Shown here one piece after another: positions 50,421 through 59,357 of a stretch of DNA of 64,000 nucleotides. The stretch is taken from assembly GCF_046524175.1 (NCBI RefSeq), contig NZ_JBEFZF010000004.1:372001-436000 (forward strand), in the 5' to 3' direction. The stretch comes from Spongiivirga sp046524175. Its GTDB lineage: Bacteria; Bacteroidota; Bacteroidia; Flavobacteriales; Flavobacteriaceae. A model generated the notes under the pieces. It was not told the DNA's origin. It saw only the letters and a list, made by a program, of their open reading frames with translations, and made no database searches. Position numbers and translations under genes: made by a program. The stretch's first letter is position 1, and the number at the start of each line of letters is the position of its first letter.

Positions 50421-52031
50421 TTACTGATTCATGGTCAGCAAAAACTCCTCATTGTTTTTCGTCTGTCTAAAGCGATCATTAATAAATTCCATAGCCTCGA
50501 CAGGATTCATATCAGCTAAATATTTACGCATAATCCACATTCTCTGGATGGTTACTTCGTCTAACAATAAATCGTCACGACGTGTACTTGATGAAGTAAG
50601 GTCAATAGCAGGGAATATTCTTCGGTTTGCAATCTTACGATCTAATTGAAGCTCCATGTTACCGGTGCCTTTAAATTCTTCGAATATCACCTCGTCCATC
50701 TTCGATCCTGTTTCCGTCAATGCTGTAGCAATGATCGAGAGTGATCCACCACCTTCAATATTACGCGCGGCACCAAAGAAACGCTTTGGCTTATGTAATG
50801 CATTTGCATCAACACCACCACTCAATATTTTTCCTGATGCTGGTTGTACCGTATTGTAAGCTCGCGCCAAACGAGTAATAGAATCTAATAAAATCACTAC
50901 ATCGTGACCACATTCTACCAGGCGTTTCGCTTTTTCCAATACAATATTGGCAATTTTCACGTGCTCGTGCGCTTCTTTATCGAAAGTAGAAGCAATTACT
51001 TCACCGCGTACGTTACGCTGCATATCGGTTACCTCTTCCGGACGTTCGTCAATAAGAAGAATCATTTGATACACTTCGGGATGATTGGCTGCGATAGCGT
51101 TTGCAACATCCTTTAGCAACATAGTTTTACCAGTTTTTGGTTGCGATACAATCATACCACGCTGTCCTTTCCCAATAGGTGAAAACAGATCCATAATTCT
51201 GCTAGAAATGGTACTTTGCTTTTCAGCAATATTAAATTTTTCTTGCGGAAATAAAGGTGTTAAATGCTCAAACGATACCCGGTCGCGAACCACATTAGGA
51301 TCTAAGCCATTAATCTTTGCAACCTTAATCAAAGGAAAATACTTTTCTCCTTCTTTTGGTGGTCTTACATTACCAAGAACAGTATCTCCTGTTTTTAATC
51401 CGAAAAGCCGAATTTGAGATTGCGATACATAAATATCATCAGGCGAGGATAAGTAATTATAGTCAGATGAACGCAAGAAACCATATCCGTCTTGCATGAT
51501 ATCTAATACGCCTTCACTTTCAATAATACCATCAAATTCAAAATCAGGTTCGCGGTAGCGGTTGCGTTCTTTTTTAGATTGCCCATTACCGGTGTTCTGA
51601 TTATTTTGATGCTTATTTTGATGTTTTTGATTACGATTATCACGATCTCTGCGGTCTCTTTTTTGGTTTTGACCTTTATCATGATCTTTGGAAGACTCTT
51701 CCCTTGGTTTACTATGATCTCCTTGTTTTGGTTGTTTATCCTTTGAAGCTGTATTAGCTGATTCTTTTGAATCTTTCTGGAGATCTAAACTTACTTGTGC
51801 ACTATCTTTTTTATCAGATTTTTCGTTGGCAGTCTTGTTTACACGTTTCCTTTTAGGTTTAGCAGCTGGTTTTGACTCTGCATTATCTTTTGGGTTGGCT
51901 GCCTGTATATCAAGTATTTGATAAACTAGGTCTAATTTTTTTAATGTACGGTATTTGGGGACATTAAGATTTTTAGCAATTTCCTGTAACTCAGGAAGCT
52001 TTTTTTGCTTTAATTCTGAAATTTCGAACAT
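50421..52031 (-). CDS. rho: Transcription termination factor Rho
   Basis: This 536-residue protein is longer than E. coli Rho (419) because of an insertion of about 120 charged residues (about 50-170, Lys/Asn/Asp/Gln-rich) after the N-terminal SAP-like/Rho_N region (LKQKKLPELQEIAKNLNVPKYRTLKK). Then follow the cold-shock-like RNA-binding domain (GVLDIMQDGYGFLRSSDYNYLSSPDDIYVS) and the ATPase: Walker A VSQPKTGKT, Walker B DVVILLDSITRLARAYN, and the R and Q loops (RNIEGGGSLSIIATALTETGSKMDEVIFEEFKGTGN). Such disordered insertions are common in Bacteroidota Rho. Confidence 0.97.
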   Translation of the reverse strand: MFEISELKQKKLPELQEIAKNLNVPKYRTLKKLDLVYQILDIQAANPKDNAESKPAAKPKRKRVNKTANEKSDKKDSAQVSLDLQKDSKESANTASKDKQPKQGDHSKPREESSKDHDKGQNQKRDRRDRDNRNQKHQNKHQNNQNTGNGQSKKERNRYREPDFEFDGIIESEGVLDIMQDGYGFLRSSDYNYLSSPDDIYVSQSQIRLFGLKTGDTVLGNVRPPKEGEKYFPLIKVAKINGLDPNVVRDRVSFEHLTPLFPQEKFNIAEKQSTISSRIMDLFSPIGKGQRGMIVSQPKTGKTMLLKDVANAIAANHPEVYQMILLIDERPEEVTDMQRNVRGEVIASTFDKEAHEHVKIANIVLEKAKRLVECGHDVVILLDSITRLARAYNTVQPASGKILSGGVDANALHKPKRFFGAARNIEGGGSLSIIATALTETGSKMDEVIFEEFKGTGNMELQLDRKIANRRIFPAIDLTSSSTRRDDLLLDEVTIQRMWIMRKYLADMNPVEAMEFINDRFRQTKNNEEFLLTMNQ

Positions 52032-52273
52032 GTATAATTAAAATAGTATAAAGTATATTTTGTAATGAAATTTGATGACGGAGAGCCAAAAAATTGATGG
52101 GGTGTCGCAGCTAAAGACATTCGTGGCTGCGTTGTTCATGCAATGATACAACAATATTTGATATTTCAAAATAATTCAAGCAGATATCAAAGCTTTTTTT
52201 AATAATATTAGTGGTTAAATGGGTTTTATATTTTAAATATTCATTTATTTTTGCAATCCTAAAAGCAAGAAAC

Positions 52274-52702
52274 GTGCTGCAACGCATTCAAACAGTATAC
52301 TTATTAATTGTATCTTTGGTTATGGGGCTAGGTTGGTTATGGACACCACTATATACCAATGCAAAAGATGAGCAAGTGTTTGCAATAGACAATATATATG
52401 TGATGTGTGCTTTTATTGCCTGTTCCGTTTTAGCACTAATAAGCATATTTGCTTTTAAGAAGAGACAAAATCAATTTGTGTTAAACAGATTGAACATGAT
52501 ATTTAACGTTACTTTATTAGGAGTATTGGTGTATTGGTCACTAAGTATATCTGGAGAAACTTCGGTTTCTGAGAAAGGTATTGAGAAACTTATTCCTTTT
52601 GGGTCTTTTTTGCCGATTATTTCTATCGTTTTTCTTGTATTGGCTAACAAGGCAATTAAAAAGGATGAGGATCTTGTAAAATCAGTTGATCGACTTCGAT
52701 AA
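52274..52702 (+). CDS. DUF4293 membrane protein
   Basis: The 142-residue protein begins at GTG 52274 (LQRIQTVYLLIVSLVMGLGW), the family N-terminus. A -7 element TATTTTTG (52246-52253) rules out the upstream in-frame start. It has four hydrophobic helices with a charged C-terminus (KAIKKDEDLVKSVDRLR), matching DUF4293, an uncharacterised Bacteroidota membrane family. Confidence 0.88.
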   Translation: MLQRIQTVYLLIVSLVMGLGWLWTPLYTNAKDEQVFAIDNIYVMCAFIACSVLALISIFAFKKRQNQFVLNRLNMIFNVTLLGVLVYWSLSISGETSVSEKGIEKLIPFGSFLPIISIVFLVLANKAIKKDEDLVKSVDRLR

Positions 52703-52731
52703 ACCTATAATCTTAGTAGTATTAGTGCGTA

Positions 52732-52761
52732 AGCCCTGACGATTTTCGTTGGGGCTTTTTT
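52732..52761 (+). terminator. Terminator after the DUF4293 gene
   Basis: AGCCC-T-GACG (from 52732) pairs with CGTT-G-GGGCT (to about 52756), followed by a T-run to 52761. Confidence 0.8.
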
Positions 52762-52884
52762 GTTTATAGGGTAAAAGGTAAAGGGTGAAAGGTGAACGTT
52801 CTAAAAAATTCTTCAAGTTAAATTATCGGATGATATTAATGTTGCCGAAGTTTGCAAAGAGTATCGATTTAATACTTTTATCAA

Positions 52885-53601
52885 CTATCTAACTACATCA
52901 ACTTGCATCAAAATATTGTTAAGCGGCCACTCTTGCTTGTCTACTGGCTGTTCGGCAATTTTATCTACTACATGCATCCCCTTGGTTACATAACCGAAAA
53001 CAGTATGACTACCATCTAAATGTGGAGAGCCTTTAGCTGCTTGAACGATAAAAAATTCATAAGGAGATGATAATTTATGTGGATTATCATTCTCGCTACT
53101 AGGCATAGAAACTGCCCCACGACGATGTTTGTGGTTAGGTCTGAATTCAGGTGGAAGTAAATAACGACCAATATCCCTTCGTTTTCTTCCAATTTTTGGA
53201 TTATCAGAACTACCACCTTGTATTACAAAGCCTTTCGCTACACGATGAAACTGTGTGTCATTATAATATTGTTGCTTTGCCAAAAAAATCATGTTTGCGC
53301 GGTGATAGGGTGTATCTTTATTTAAGGTAATCTCGAACGATCCAAATTCAGTGGTTACACGAACAACACGCTCTTTATTTTCTTTTTCAAATTGTTGTAA
53401 AAACGGGATAGCCGTTTCCTTAGACATTATTGGCCCTTTATCCGCTTCCTCTGTAACCGTTTCTTCTATTTCCTGTTTAATCAGGGCTGTATCTTCAATA
53501 GCATGTTCAACCGACTCTTCTTTTGAAGTTTCTTTCTTTTTACCAGTGCAGGCCACTACAAAAAATAGTAGTAATATTGTTATGCGATAAGCGTATTGCA
53601 T
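52885..53601 (-). CDS. Peptidyl-prolyl isomerase, lipoprotein (cyclophilin type)
   Basis: This 238-residue protein starts with a lipoprotein signal (MQYAYRITILLLFFVVAC). An acidic linker (about 25-75) leads to a cyclophilin domain (VVRVTTEFGSFEITLNKDTPYHRANMIFLAKQQYYNDTQFHRVAKGFVIQGG). It contains HTVFGYVTKGMHVVDKI and a catalytic-Arg motif FHRVAKGFVIQGG. It catalyses proline isomerisation in the periplasm, membrane-anchored. It is divergent from the NUDIX gene. Confidence 0.9.
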   Translation of the reverse strand: MQYAYRITILLLFFVVACTGKKKETSKEESVEHAIEDTALIKQEIEETVTEEADKGPIMSKETAIPFLQQFEKENKERVVRVTTEFGSFEITLNKDTPYHRANMIFLAKQQYYNDTQFHRVAKGFVIQGGSSDNPKIGRKRRDIGRYLLPPEFRPNHKHRRGAVSMPSSENDNPHKLSSPYEFFIVQAAKGSPHLDGSHTVFGYVTKGMHVVDKIAEQPVDKQEWPLNNILMQVDVVR

Positions 53602-53604
53602 GCT

Positions 53605-54246
53605 ATGAAATTTGATTCTTTTTTAAAGGCGATTCCAAAAATAAAAAATCTGGACTTACCGGGTGAGGAAGTACAGCTTAAAATGGCTCCAATTCAACGA
53701 AGAGAAGAGCTTAAAGCGATTACTTCAAATCCCAAAAAACCCAAAAAGGCTGCTGTACTCTGTCTTTTTTATCCTGATGAAAGCAACCATAGTCGTTTTG
53801 TACTTATTTTGAGAAAAACGTACAAAGGTGTACATAGTAATCAAGTGGGGTTTCCAGGAGGAAAGGTTGAAAAAGATGATATTGACCTAGAGTATACCGC
53901 TCTTCGTGAAACCGAAGAAGAAGTTGGTGTACCTGCTGATGAAGTTGTGGTGTATAAGCAATGTTCGTCTATTTATATACCACCAAGTAATTTTGTGGTT
54001 CAACCATTTATTGGAATGATTCATAAAACACCCTTCTTTGTACCCCAAGAAAGTGAAGTAGAAGCTATTTTGGAAGTACCATTAGCAGACTTTCTTTCAG
54101 AAAAATCGGTTATTTCTAAGAACCTAAAAACTTCGTATGCTTCACAAATCGAAGTACCCGCTTTTTTGCTAAATGATCAGGTGGTTTGGGGTGCAACTGC
54201 AATGATGTTAAGTGAGATTAAACAGCTACTCAAAGAAATTTTATAG
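53605..54246 (+). CDS. NUDIX hydrolase, CoA pyrophosphatase-like
   Basis: This 213-residue protein starts at ATG 53605 (MKFDSFLKAIPKIKNLDLPG). The NUDIX box is GGKVEKDDIDLEYTALRETEEEVGV. The upstream RFVLILRKTYKGVHSNQVGFPG matches the UPF0035 motif of NudL/CoA-diphosphatase-like enzymes, so the likely substrate is CoA or acyl-CoA. Cytosolic. It is followed by a PlsC-type gene with a 54-bp gap. Confidence 0.88.
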   Translation: MKFDSFLKAIPKIKNLDLPGEEVQLKMAPIQRREELKAITSNPKKPKKAAVLCLFYPDESNHSRFVLILRKTYKGVHSNQVGFPGGKVEKDDIDLEYTALRETEEEVGVPADEVVVYKQCSSIYIPPSNFVVQPFIGMIHKTPFFVPQESEVEAILEVPLADFLSEKSVISKNLKTSYASQIEVPAFLLNDQVVWGATAMMLSEIKQLLKEIL

Positions 54247-54300
54247 GGCAAACTTAATTTTGTTTGTAAATTTGCTGTTCGCTAAAACCTAAATTTATAT

Positions 54301-55104
54301 ATGGCCTTGTTTAAAAGGAATCCTTTCGGGCACATACTTTTTCTTAAAAAATTTGTTATTCGAATGTTCGGGGTTTTGACCCATGGCCGCTATCGTGGTT
54401 TCAATTCTTTAGACATTGAAGGTTCTGATATTATTAAAGACCTTCCGGAAAATGGCGTATTATTCGTATCGAACCATCAAACTTATTTTGCCGATGTGGT
54501 AGCCATGTTTCATGTATTTAATGCCAGTTTAAAGGGGCGAGAAGATTCGATTAAAAATATTGGCTATATCTGGCAACCAAAACTAAACATCTATTATGTT
54601 GCGGCTTTAGAGACGATGAGTTCAGGACTATTGCCAAAAATTTTGGCCTACGCTGGCGCTATTAGTGTATCTAGAACTTGGAGAGAAAAAGGAAAAGAGA
54701 TTAAGCGGGAAGTAAATGCACAAGATACAGAGAATGTAGGGATTGCTTTAGAAGATGGTTGGGTCATTACTTTTCCGCAAGGGACAACCAAACCTTGGAA
54801 ACCTATTAGAAAAGGCACAGCACATATTATAAAACAATACAAACCGATTGTTGTGCCTATAGTTATTGATGGATTTAGACGATCGTTTGACAAAAAAGGT
54901 CTCCGGATCAAGAAAAAAGGGATTCTGCAATCAATGGAGATCAAAAAACCCCTAGATATTGACTATGAAAATGAGTCTATTGAAGAAATCGTCGAAAAAA
55001 TTGAATACGCTATTGAGCAACACCCTTCCTTTTTAAAGGTAATTCCTACCGAAGAAATTGAAGCTGAAGAAGAATTAAATAAGCAGCGAAAGTGGCAGTA
55101 TTAA
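54301..55104 (+). CDS. 1-acyl-sn-glycerol-3-phosphate acyltransferase family protein (PlsC-like)
   Basis: This 267-residue protein has the acyltransferase NHxxxxD site in VSNHQTYFADVV and the second conserved block FPQGTTKPW. The third block (PIVPIVIDGFRRSFDKKG) is also visible. It probably acylates lysophosphatidic acid or a related lysolipid at the inner membrane. Because it lies next to NUDIX, a role in acyl-CoA/lipid metabolism is plausible. Confidence 0.88.
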   Translation: MALFKRNPFGHILFLKKFVIRMFGVLTHGRYRGFNSLDIEGSDIIKDLPENGVLFVSNHQTYFADVVAMFHVFNASLKGREDSIKNIGYIWQPKLNIYYVAALETMSSGLLPKILAYAGAISVSRTWREKGKEIKREVNAQDTENVGIALEDGWVITFPQGTTKPWKPIRKGTAHIIKQYKPIVVPIVIDGFRRSFDKKGLRIKKKGILQSMEIKKPLDIDYENESIEEIVEKIEYAIEQHPSFLKVIPTEEIEAEEELNKQRKWQY

Positions 55105-55135
55105 GGCTGTTTACAATTACCTATTTCTAATAAAC

Positions 55136-55768
55136 TCAAACCTCTAGTTTCTTTAACTCTTTGTAATTTTTATGGAGGGTTCTTAATAAGAGTCCATACA
55201 CTAGCTGATATAACAGCCAGATTACTCCAATAATAAAGATCGTTATGACCAATATGATAGCAATTAAAATTAAATAAGCGACCAAATGGTTGTTTTTCTC
55301 ATATAGATCTAAAAATATAGGTGAAACAGAAGTAGCTAAAAATAAACCGGTCATAACAAACAAACCACCTGCGACTAAACTTACAGTAATATAATTCTTC
55401 ACAGTGCGTCTAGCTACGATTATATTTTTCATCAACGTCTTAGCGTCGTCATCCACACTAATCTTCTTGTAGTTTTTATAAAACTTGACAGCATAATAAA
55501 TAATAATAAGACAGGCGACTGTTTCAAAAACAACAGGTAGCCAACTGTAATCGTGTTGACCATCATTAAGAATAAAATTCTCATTAGAGTGGGAAAAGGA
55601 CCAAATTGTTGAGATTATACCAATCAACAGCTCTATCACACTAATGTAAAAAATCCATTTTACTTTTGACGAGGATTTTTTATATAACATCTTATAAATA
55701 TCGTCTTTTGAGACTTGCGGATCTTTGCGCAAGTTCCAGTCTTTTTTAAGCAATTCTAATTCATCCAT
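55136..55768 (-). CDS. Membrane partner of ECF sigma factor, unknown
   Basis: This 210-residue protein begins with a soluble helix (MDELELLKKDWNLRKDP) followed by four hydrophobic helices (about 37-57, 75-95, 122-145 and 160-190). It starts 4 bases after the sigma factor stop. The location and topology fit a membrane protein that restrains the sigma factor (anti-sigma-like), but no ZAS/anti-sigma motif is visible, so this is contextual only. Confidence 0.75.
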   Translation of the reverse strand: MDELELLKKDWNLRKDPQVSKDDIYKMLYKKSSSKVKWIFYISVIELLIGIISTIWSFSHSNENFILNDGQHDYSWLPVVFETVACLIIIYYAVKFYKNYKKISVDDDAKTLMKNIIVARRTVKNYITVSLVAGGLFVMTGLFLATSVSPIFLDLYEKNNHLVAYLILIAIILVITIFIIGVIWLLYQLVYGLLLRTLHKNYKELKKLEV

Positions 55769-55772
55769 AACA

Positions 55773-56267
55773 TTACGGATTTAGTATTTTTTTAAGTTTG
55801 GTTTTCACCCTATTCATTTTTACACGGGCATTCACTTCGCTAATACCCATAGTATCTGAAATTTCCTTATAATTTTTATCTTCTAAATACAAAAAGACCA
55901 AAGCTTTTTCAATATCATTTAACTGATGAATGGCCTGATACATTAGCTTAAGTTGCTCTTCCTCGGTATCATCATATTCCTGTGCTGAAAGCTTAAATTG
56001 AATACTGTCAATTTCTTGAGTGCGTATCGCTTTTTTAGACTTTCGATAAAGAGTTATCGCGGTATTTAATCCAACTCGATACATCCAGGTACTAAACTTG
56101 GCATCGCCTCTAAACTTCGGATACGCTTTCCAAAGTTGAATAGTAATTTCCTGGAAAAGATCGTTATGCGCATTGTAATTATTAGTATAAATACGGCAAA
56201 CCTTATGAATGATATTCTGGTTTTCTTCCAGCAATTTCACAAAACTATGTTCAACTTCTTTCGTCAC
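55773..56267 (-). CDS. ECF-type RNA polymerase sigma factor
   Basis: The protein is 164 residues from GTG 56267 (TKEVEHSFVKLLEENQNIIHKVC), which matches family starts. No in-frame ATG exists upstream, only a TTG at 56309. Region 2 (NNYNAHNDLFQEITIQLWKAYPKFRGDAKFSTWMYRVGLNTAITLYRK) and region 4 (DIEKALVFLYLEDKNYKEISDTMGISEVNARVKMNRVKTKLK) are clear. It directs polymerase to stress promoters; the partner in the next gene probably controls it. Confidence 0.9.
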   Translation of the reverse strand: MTKEVEHSFVKLLEENQNIIHKVCRIYTNNYNAHNDLFQEITIQLWKAYPKFRGDAKFSTWMYRVGLNTAITLYRKSKKAIRTQEIDSIQFKLSAQEYDDTEEEQLKLMYQAIHQLNDIEKALVFLYLEDKNYKEISDTMGISEVNARVKMNRVKTKLKKILNP

Positions 56268-56396
56268 GCAGGTTAGAGTTATGTTTATTTGTAGTCTTTC
56301 CTTATGCAACGTTACACTTTTTTTAAATTATTTTTAACGTCTATAACTAGATATCCAATTAGCCATTTTATTTTTACCAACTAATCAGTATAGTAC

Positions 56397-57680
56397 ATGA
56401 ATATTCCACAGACTAGCTTTCCTAGAATAGTTGTTATTGGCGGTGGATTTGCAGGCATATCGTTAGCTAGAAAACTAGCAAAACATGAGGTGCAAGTGGT
56501 GTTATTAGACAAGCACAATTATCATACGTTTCAGCCATTATTATATCAAGTGTCAACTGGAGGTTTAGAACCAGATTCTATAGCATATCCAATAAGAAAG
56601 GTCATAAAAAACTTTCCTAACTTCTATTTTAGGTTAGCAAGTGTAAATCATATTCAAACTGATGAGAACTTGCTTCATACAAATATTGGGAGGTTAAAGT
56701 ATGACCATTTGGTAATCGCTACAGGGTCTAAAACCAATTATTTTGGTAATAAACAGGTGGAAGCTAATAGTATGGCGATGAAAACGGTTCCGCAGTCCCT
56801 TAACTTACGCAGTCTGATATTAGAAAATTTTGAAGAAGCCTTATTAACTGATGATTTAAATGAGCGTAATGCCTTAATGAATTTTGTAATCGTGGGAGCT
56901 GGACCAACCGGTGTTGAGTTGGCAGGTGCACTTGCAGAAATAAAAAAAGGCATTTTACCTAAAGATTATCCGGATCTCGATACTAGGCAAGTACAGATCA
57001 ATCTAGTGCAAAGTGGTGATAGGGTATTACCGACTATGAGTGAAAAAGCATCAAAGAAAGCGGAACAGTTTCTAGAGAAACTTGGAGTAAATGTGTGGAA
57101 GAATGTTCGTGTAACTAACTACGATGGACGTTTGGTAACGACCAATACAGATATTGAATTTAAAACAGCAACGATGGTTTGGGCTGCAGGTGTCAAGGCT
57201 GCCGATATTCCGGGTATAGATGTTAGTTGTTTGGCGGATAGATCATGCCGTATAAAAGTCGATAGTTTTAGCAGAGTAGAGGGATATTCAAATATATATG
57301 CTATTGGAGATGTTGCGGCGATGCTTAACGATACCTACAAATATGGTCATCCTATGGTTGCGCAAGTGGCCATTCAACAAGGTAAAGCGCTGGGTGAAAA
57401 TCTGATCAGAATGATAAAAGGTCAGGAAATGGAGCCCTTTGTTTATAAAGATAAAGGATCGATGGCGACTATTGGTCGAAACAAAGCTGTTGTTGATATG
57501 CGCAAACTTCGTTTTGGCGGAGTATTTGCTTGGTTTATCTGGATGTTTATACACCTTTTTTTCTTAATTGGTTTTAGAAATCGAATGGTGGTTTTTATAA
57601 ACTGGGTATATAATTATGTGCGCTTTGATCGAGAAGCTAGACTTATTATTAGACCTTATAAGCAAAAGAGCGCAAGATAA
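56397..57680 (+). CDS. Type II NADH dehydrogenase (NDH-2)
   Basis: This 427-residue FAD enzyme oxidises NADH and reduces quinone without proton pumping. The two Rossmann motifs are VVIGGGFAGISLARKL (near 10) and VIVGAGPTGVELAGAL (near 163). AIGDVAAM (FAD phosphate) follows. The C-terminal membrane-anchoring helix is VFAWFIWMFIHLFFLIGFRNRMVVFINWVYNYV. Located at the cytoplasmic face of the inner membrane. The divergent sigma operon is 129 bp away. Confidence 0.94.
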   Translation: MNIPQTSFPRIVVIGGGFAGISLARKLAKHEVQVVLLDKHNYHTFQPLLYQVSTGGLEPDSIAYPIRKVIKNFPNFYFRLASVNHIQTDENLLHTNIGRLKYDHLVIATGSKTNYFGNKQVEANSMAMKTVPQSLNLRSLILENFEEALLTDDLNERNALMNFVIVGAGPTGVELAGALAEIKKGILPKDYPDLDTRQVQINLVQSGDRVLPTMSEKASKKAEQFLEKLGVNVWKNVRVTNYDGRLVTTNTDIEFKTATMVWAAGVKAADIPGIDVSCLADRSCRIKVDSFSRVEGYSNIYAIGDVAAMLNDTYKYGHPMVAQVAIQQGKALGENLIRMIKGQEMEPFVYKDKGSMATIGRNKAVVDMRKLRFGGVFAWFIWMFIHLFFLIGFRNRMVVFINWVYNYVRFDREARLIIRPYKQKSAR

Positions 57681-57686
57681 GTGTGA

Positions 57687-58385
57687 TTATTTTTCACCTT
57701 CTAACGGATTGAAAAGTTGCCTGCTATTATCTAACAACAACCCCTTGATAATAAAGAAGTTTCCAAGCCCATAACTTAACATTACTAAGGTTCTTTCAAA
57801 CGGAACTGGTAAATAAAATACTCTGAAAGCAATAATACATTCAGATATGATAAAGAGTATTGCCCCGGCAAAAACCAAATAGTAGCTAGTTTTATTTGTG
57901 GTCCCGTATCGTACATAGGTAGTTTGAACCATATAGAAGGCGATTACCATAAAAATTAATACAGGTATCAGAAATATTCCAACCCCATCATAAATAATTA
58001 GTAAAATACTTATGCACACACCAATTACAACCATCCAATAGGGTATGATCGCCTGTATTCGGTATGTAACCTTAGAATAAAAAGCAATAAGGTACATGAT
58101 GTTTGCTGCCATAAATAATACGAAGCCCGTTGTGAATGCAAAAAAGTTATCTATATACAATAACGATATATCACCTAAGATCATAAAAAAAAGAGCAAGT
58201 ATAATAGGATAACGATCCACCTTATTAAAATTGCTACTTTTTAAAAAGAAGTATATCAGCAACGATCCTATAACCAAAGGTTTACTTATAAACCGATATG
58301 GCAAGAGCGTCTCTGAATTGGTCAAAATAATGTCAGCAGAGAGTATTGTAAAAAAGATAAAAGTAAATTTTTTATCCCATGACAT
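57687..58385 (-). CDS. YhhN family lysoplasmalogenase-like membrane protein (copy 1)
   Basis: This 232-residue, eight-helix membrane protein has YhhN/lysoplasmalogenase features (FISKPLVIGSLLIYF, LALFFMILGDISLLY, FTTGFVLFMAANIMYLIAFY). Family members cleave lysoplasmalogens. It is a diverged paralogue of the next upstream gene on the same strand. It probably shares an operon with it (95-bp gap). Confidence 0.82.
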   Translation of the reverse strand: MSWDKKFTFIFFTILSADIILTNSETLLPYRFISKPLVIGSLLIYFFLKSSNFNKVDRYPIILALFFMILGDISLLYIDNFFAFTTGFVLFMAANIMYLIAFYSKVTYRIQAIIPYWMVVIGVCISILLIIYDGVGIFLIPVLIFMVIAFYMVQTTYVRYGTTNKTSYYLVFAGAILFIISECIIAFRVFYLPVPFERTLVMLSYGLGNFFIIKGLLLDNSRQLFNPLEGEK

Positions 58386-58480
58386 AAGGCCTGTTTTAGC
58401 TTATTGCACGGGCAAAATAGTAAAAACGGCAATCTAATACTTAACTATTTTTTAAAGTTTATAAACAGTTGTTCTAAACA

Positions 58481-59164
58481 CTAAACTGTTATTTCTTTCT
58501 GTACCTTTTCCGTAAGCATCCCCAATACTATGAGTAAATGTCCAATTCCGTAACTAGCCATCTCAAGAGTATATTGATATTTTACAGGCATGTTAAACTT
58601 GTCAAAGCCAATTAAACTAATTGAATACAAGTAACATAAGGTGCCTATAAATACAAGGTAAAAACTAGTGTTGTTTACCACTTTGTAACGCATTAAAGCA
58701 ACATTGGCCATACTTACCATTACAATAAAAAATATCATCATTGGCATTAAATACAAATCAAGTTCTGTGTATAAATAAGAAAGCATCACAAAGAAATATA
58801 CTCCACAAATTACCCAAAAGGGTATCAAAAGTTTGTAGTTGAATGCTGTGTTAGTCAAAAACGACTTAAAATAGAAAAAGTTTGCGACCATAAAAGCGAC
58901 GAAACCTATATTGAAGAAGATGTCATTATCAAAGCCTAAAAAGAAAAGATCACCAGTGATCAAAAGTATTAAGGCAATAATCATAGGTTTTCTGACATCC
59001 TTATCAAAATGCTTGCTATTAAAATAGTAGTGTGTTAGTAGAGATATAATTACGAGAGGTTTACTCACTAATCGGTAAGCTGCTAAGTGTTCATAGTTTT
59101 TGAAAACTAAATCCACTGTCAAGATCAATAAGAATAGCCCTATGAATGACCATTTTCGCTTCAT
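58481..59164 (-). CDS. YhhN family lysoplasmalogenase-like membrane protein (copy 2)
   Basis: This 227-residue paralogue has the same hydrophobic pattern and the parallel blocks YRLVSKPLVIISLLTHYYF, ALILLITGDLFFLGF and FNIGFVAFMVANFFYFKSF. It is first on the minus strand before copy 1. Tandem duplication is evident, but the copies differ enough to be old. Substrate preference unknown. Confidence 0.82.
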   Translation of the reverse strand: MKRKWSFIGLFLLILTVDLVFKNYEHLAAYRLVSKPLVIISLLTHYYFNSKHFDKDVRKPMIIALILLITGDLFFLGFDNDIFFNIGFVAFMVANFFYFKSFLTNTAFNYKLLIPFWVICGVYFFVMLSYLYTELDLYLMPMMIFFIVMVSMANVALMRYKVVNNTSFYLVFIGTLCYLYSISLIGFDKFNMPVKYQYTLEMASYGIGHLLIVLGMLTEKVQKEITV

Positions 59165-59357
59165 ATAGATGCGTTAGTAAGGATAATAGGTCGTTATAAA
59201 ACTAATTAAAAAATAGAAAATATAGAATATCATTGAATAAATAAATGTTATTGCCAGGTTTATACAATTCGCACCGCAATTTTTACAGTTTGGTAAGTTA
59301 AGTTGGTTTCAAGAATGATTTCGGATGACTTTTGGATCATCAATCAAAATAATTACA

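Noticed and set aside
52762..52884. Purine-rich GGTAAAAGGTAAAGGGTGAAAGGTGAA stretch as a repeat element
   Set aside because: The units are irregular and not repeated elsewhere in the window as far as I can see; probably simple sequence after a terminator.
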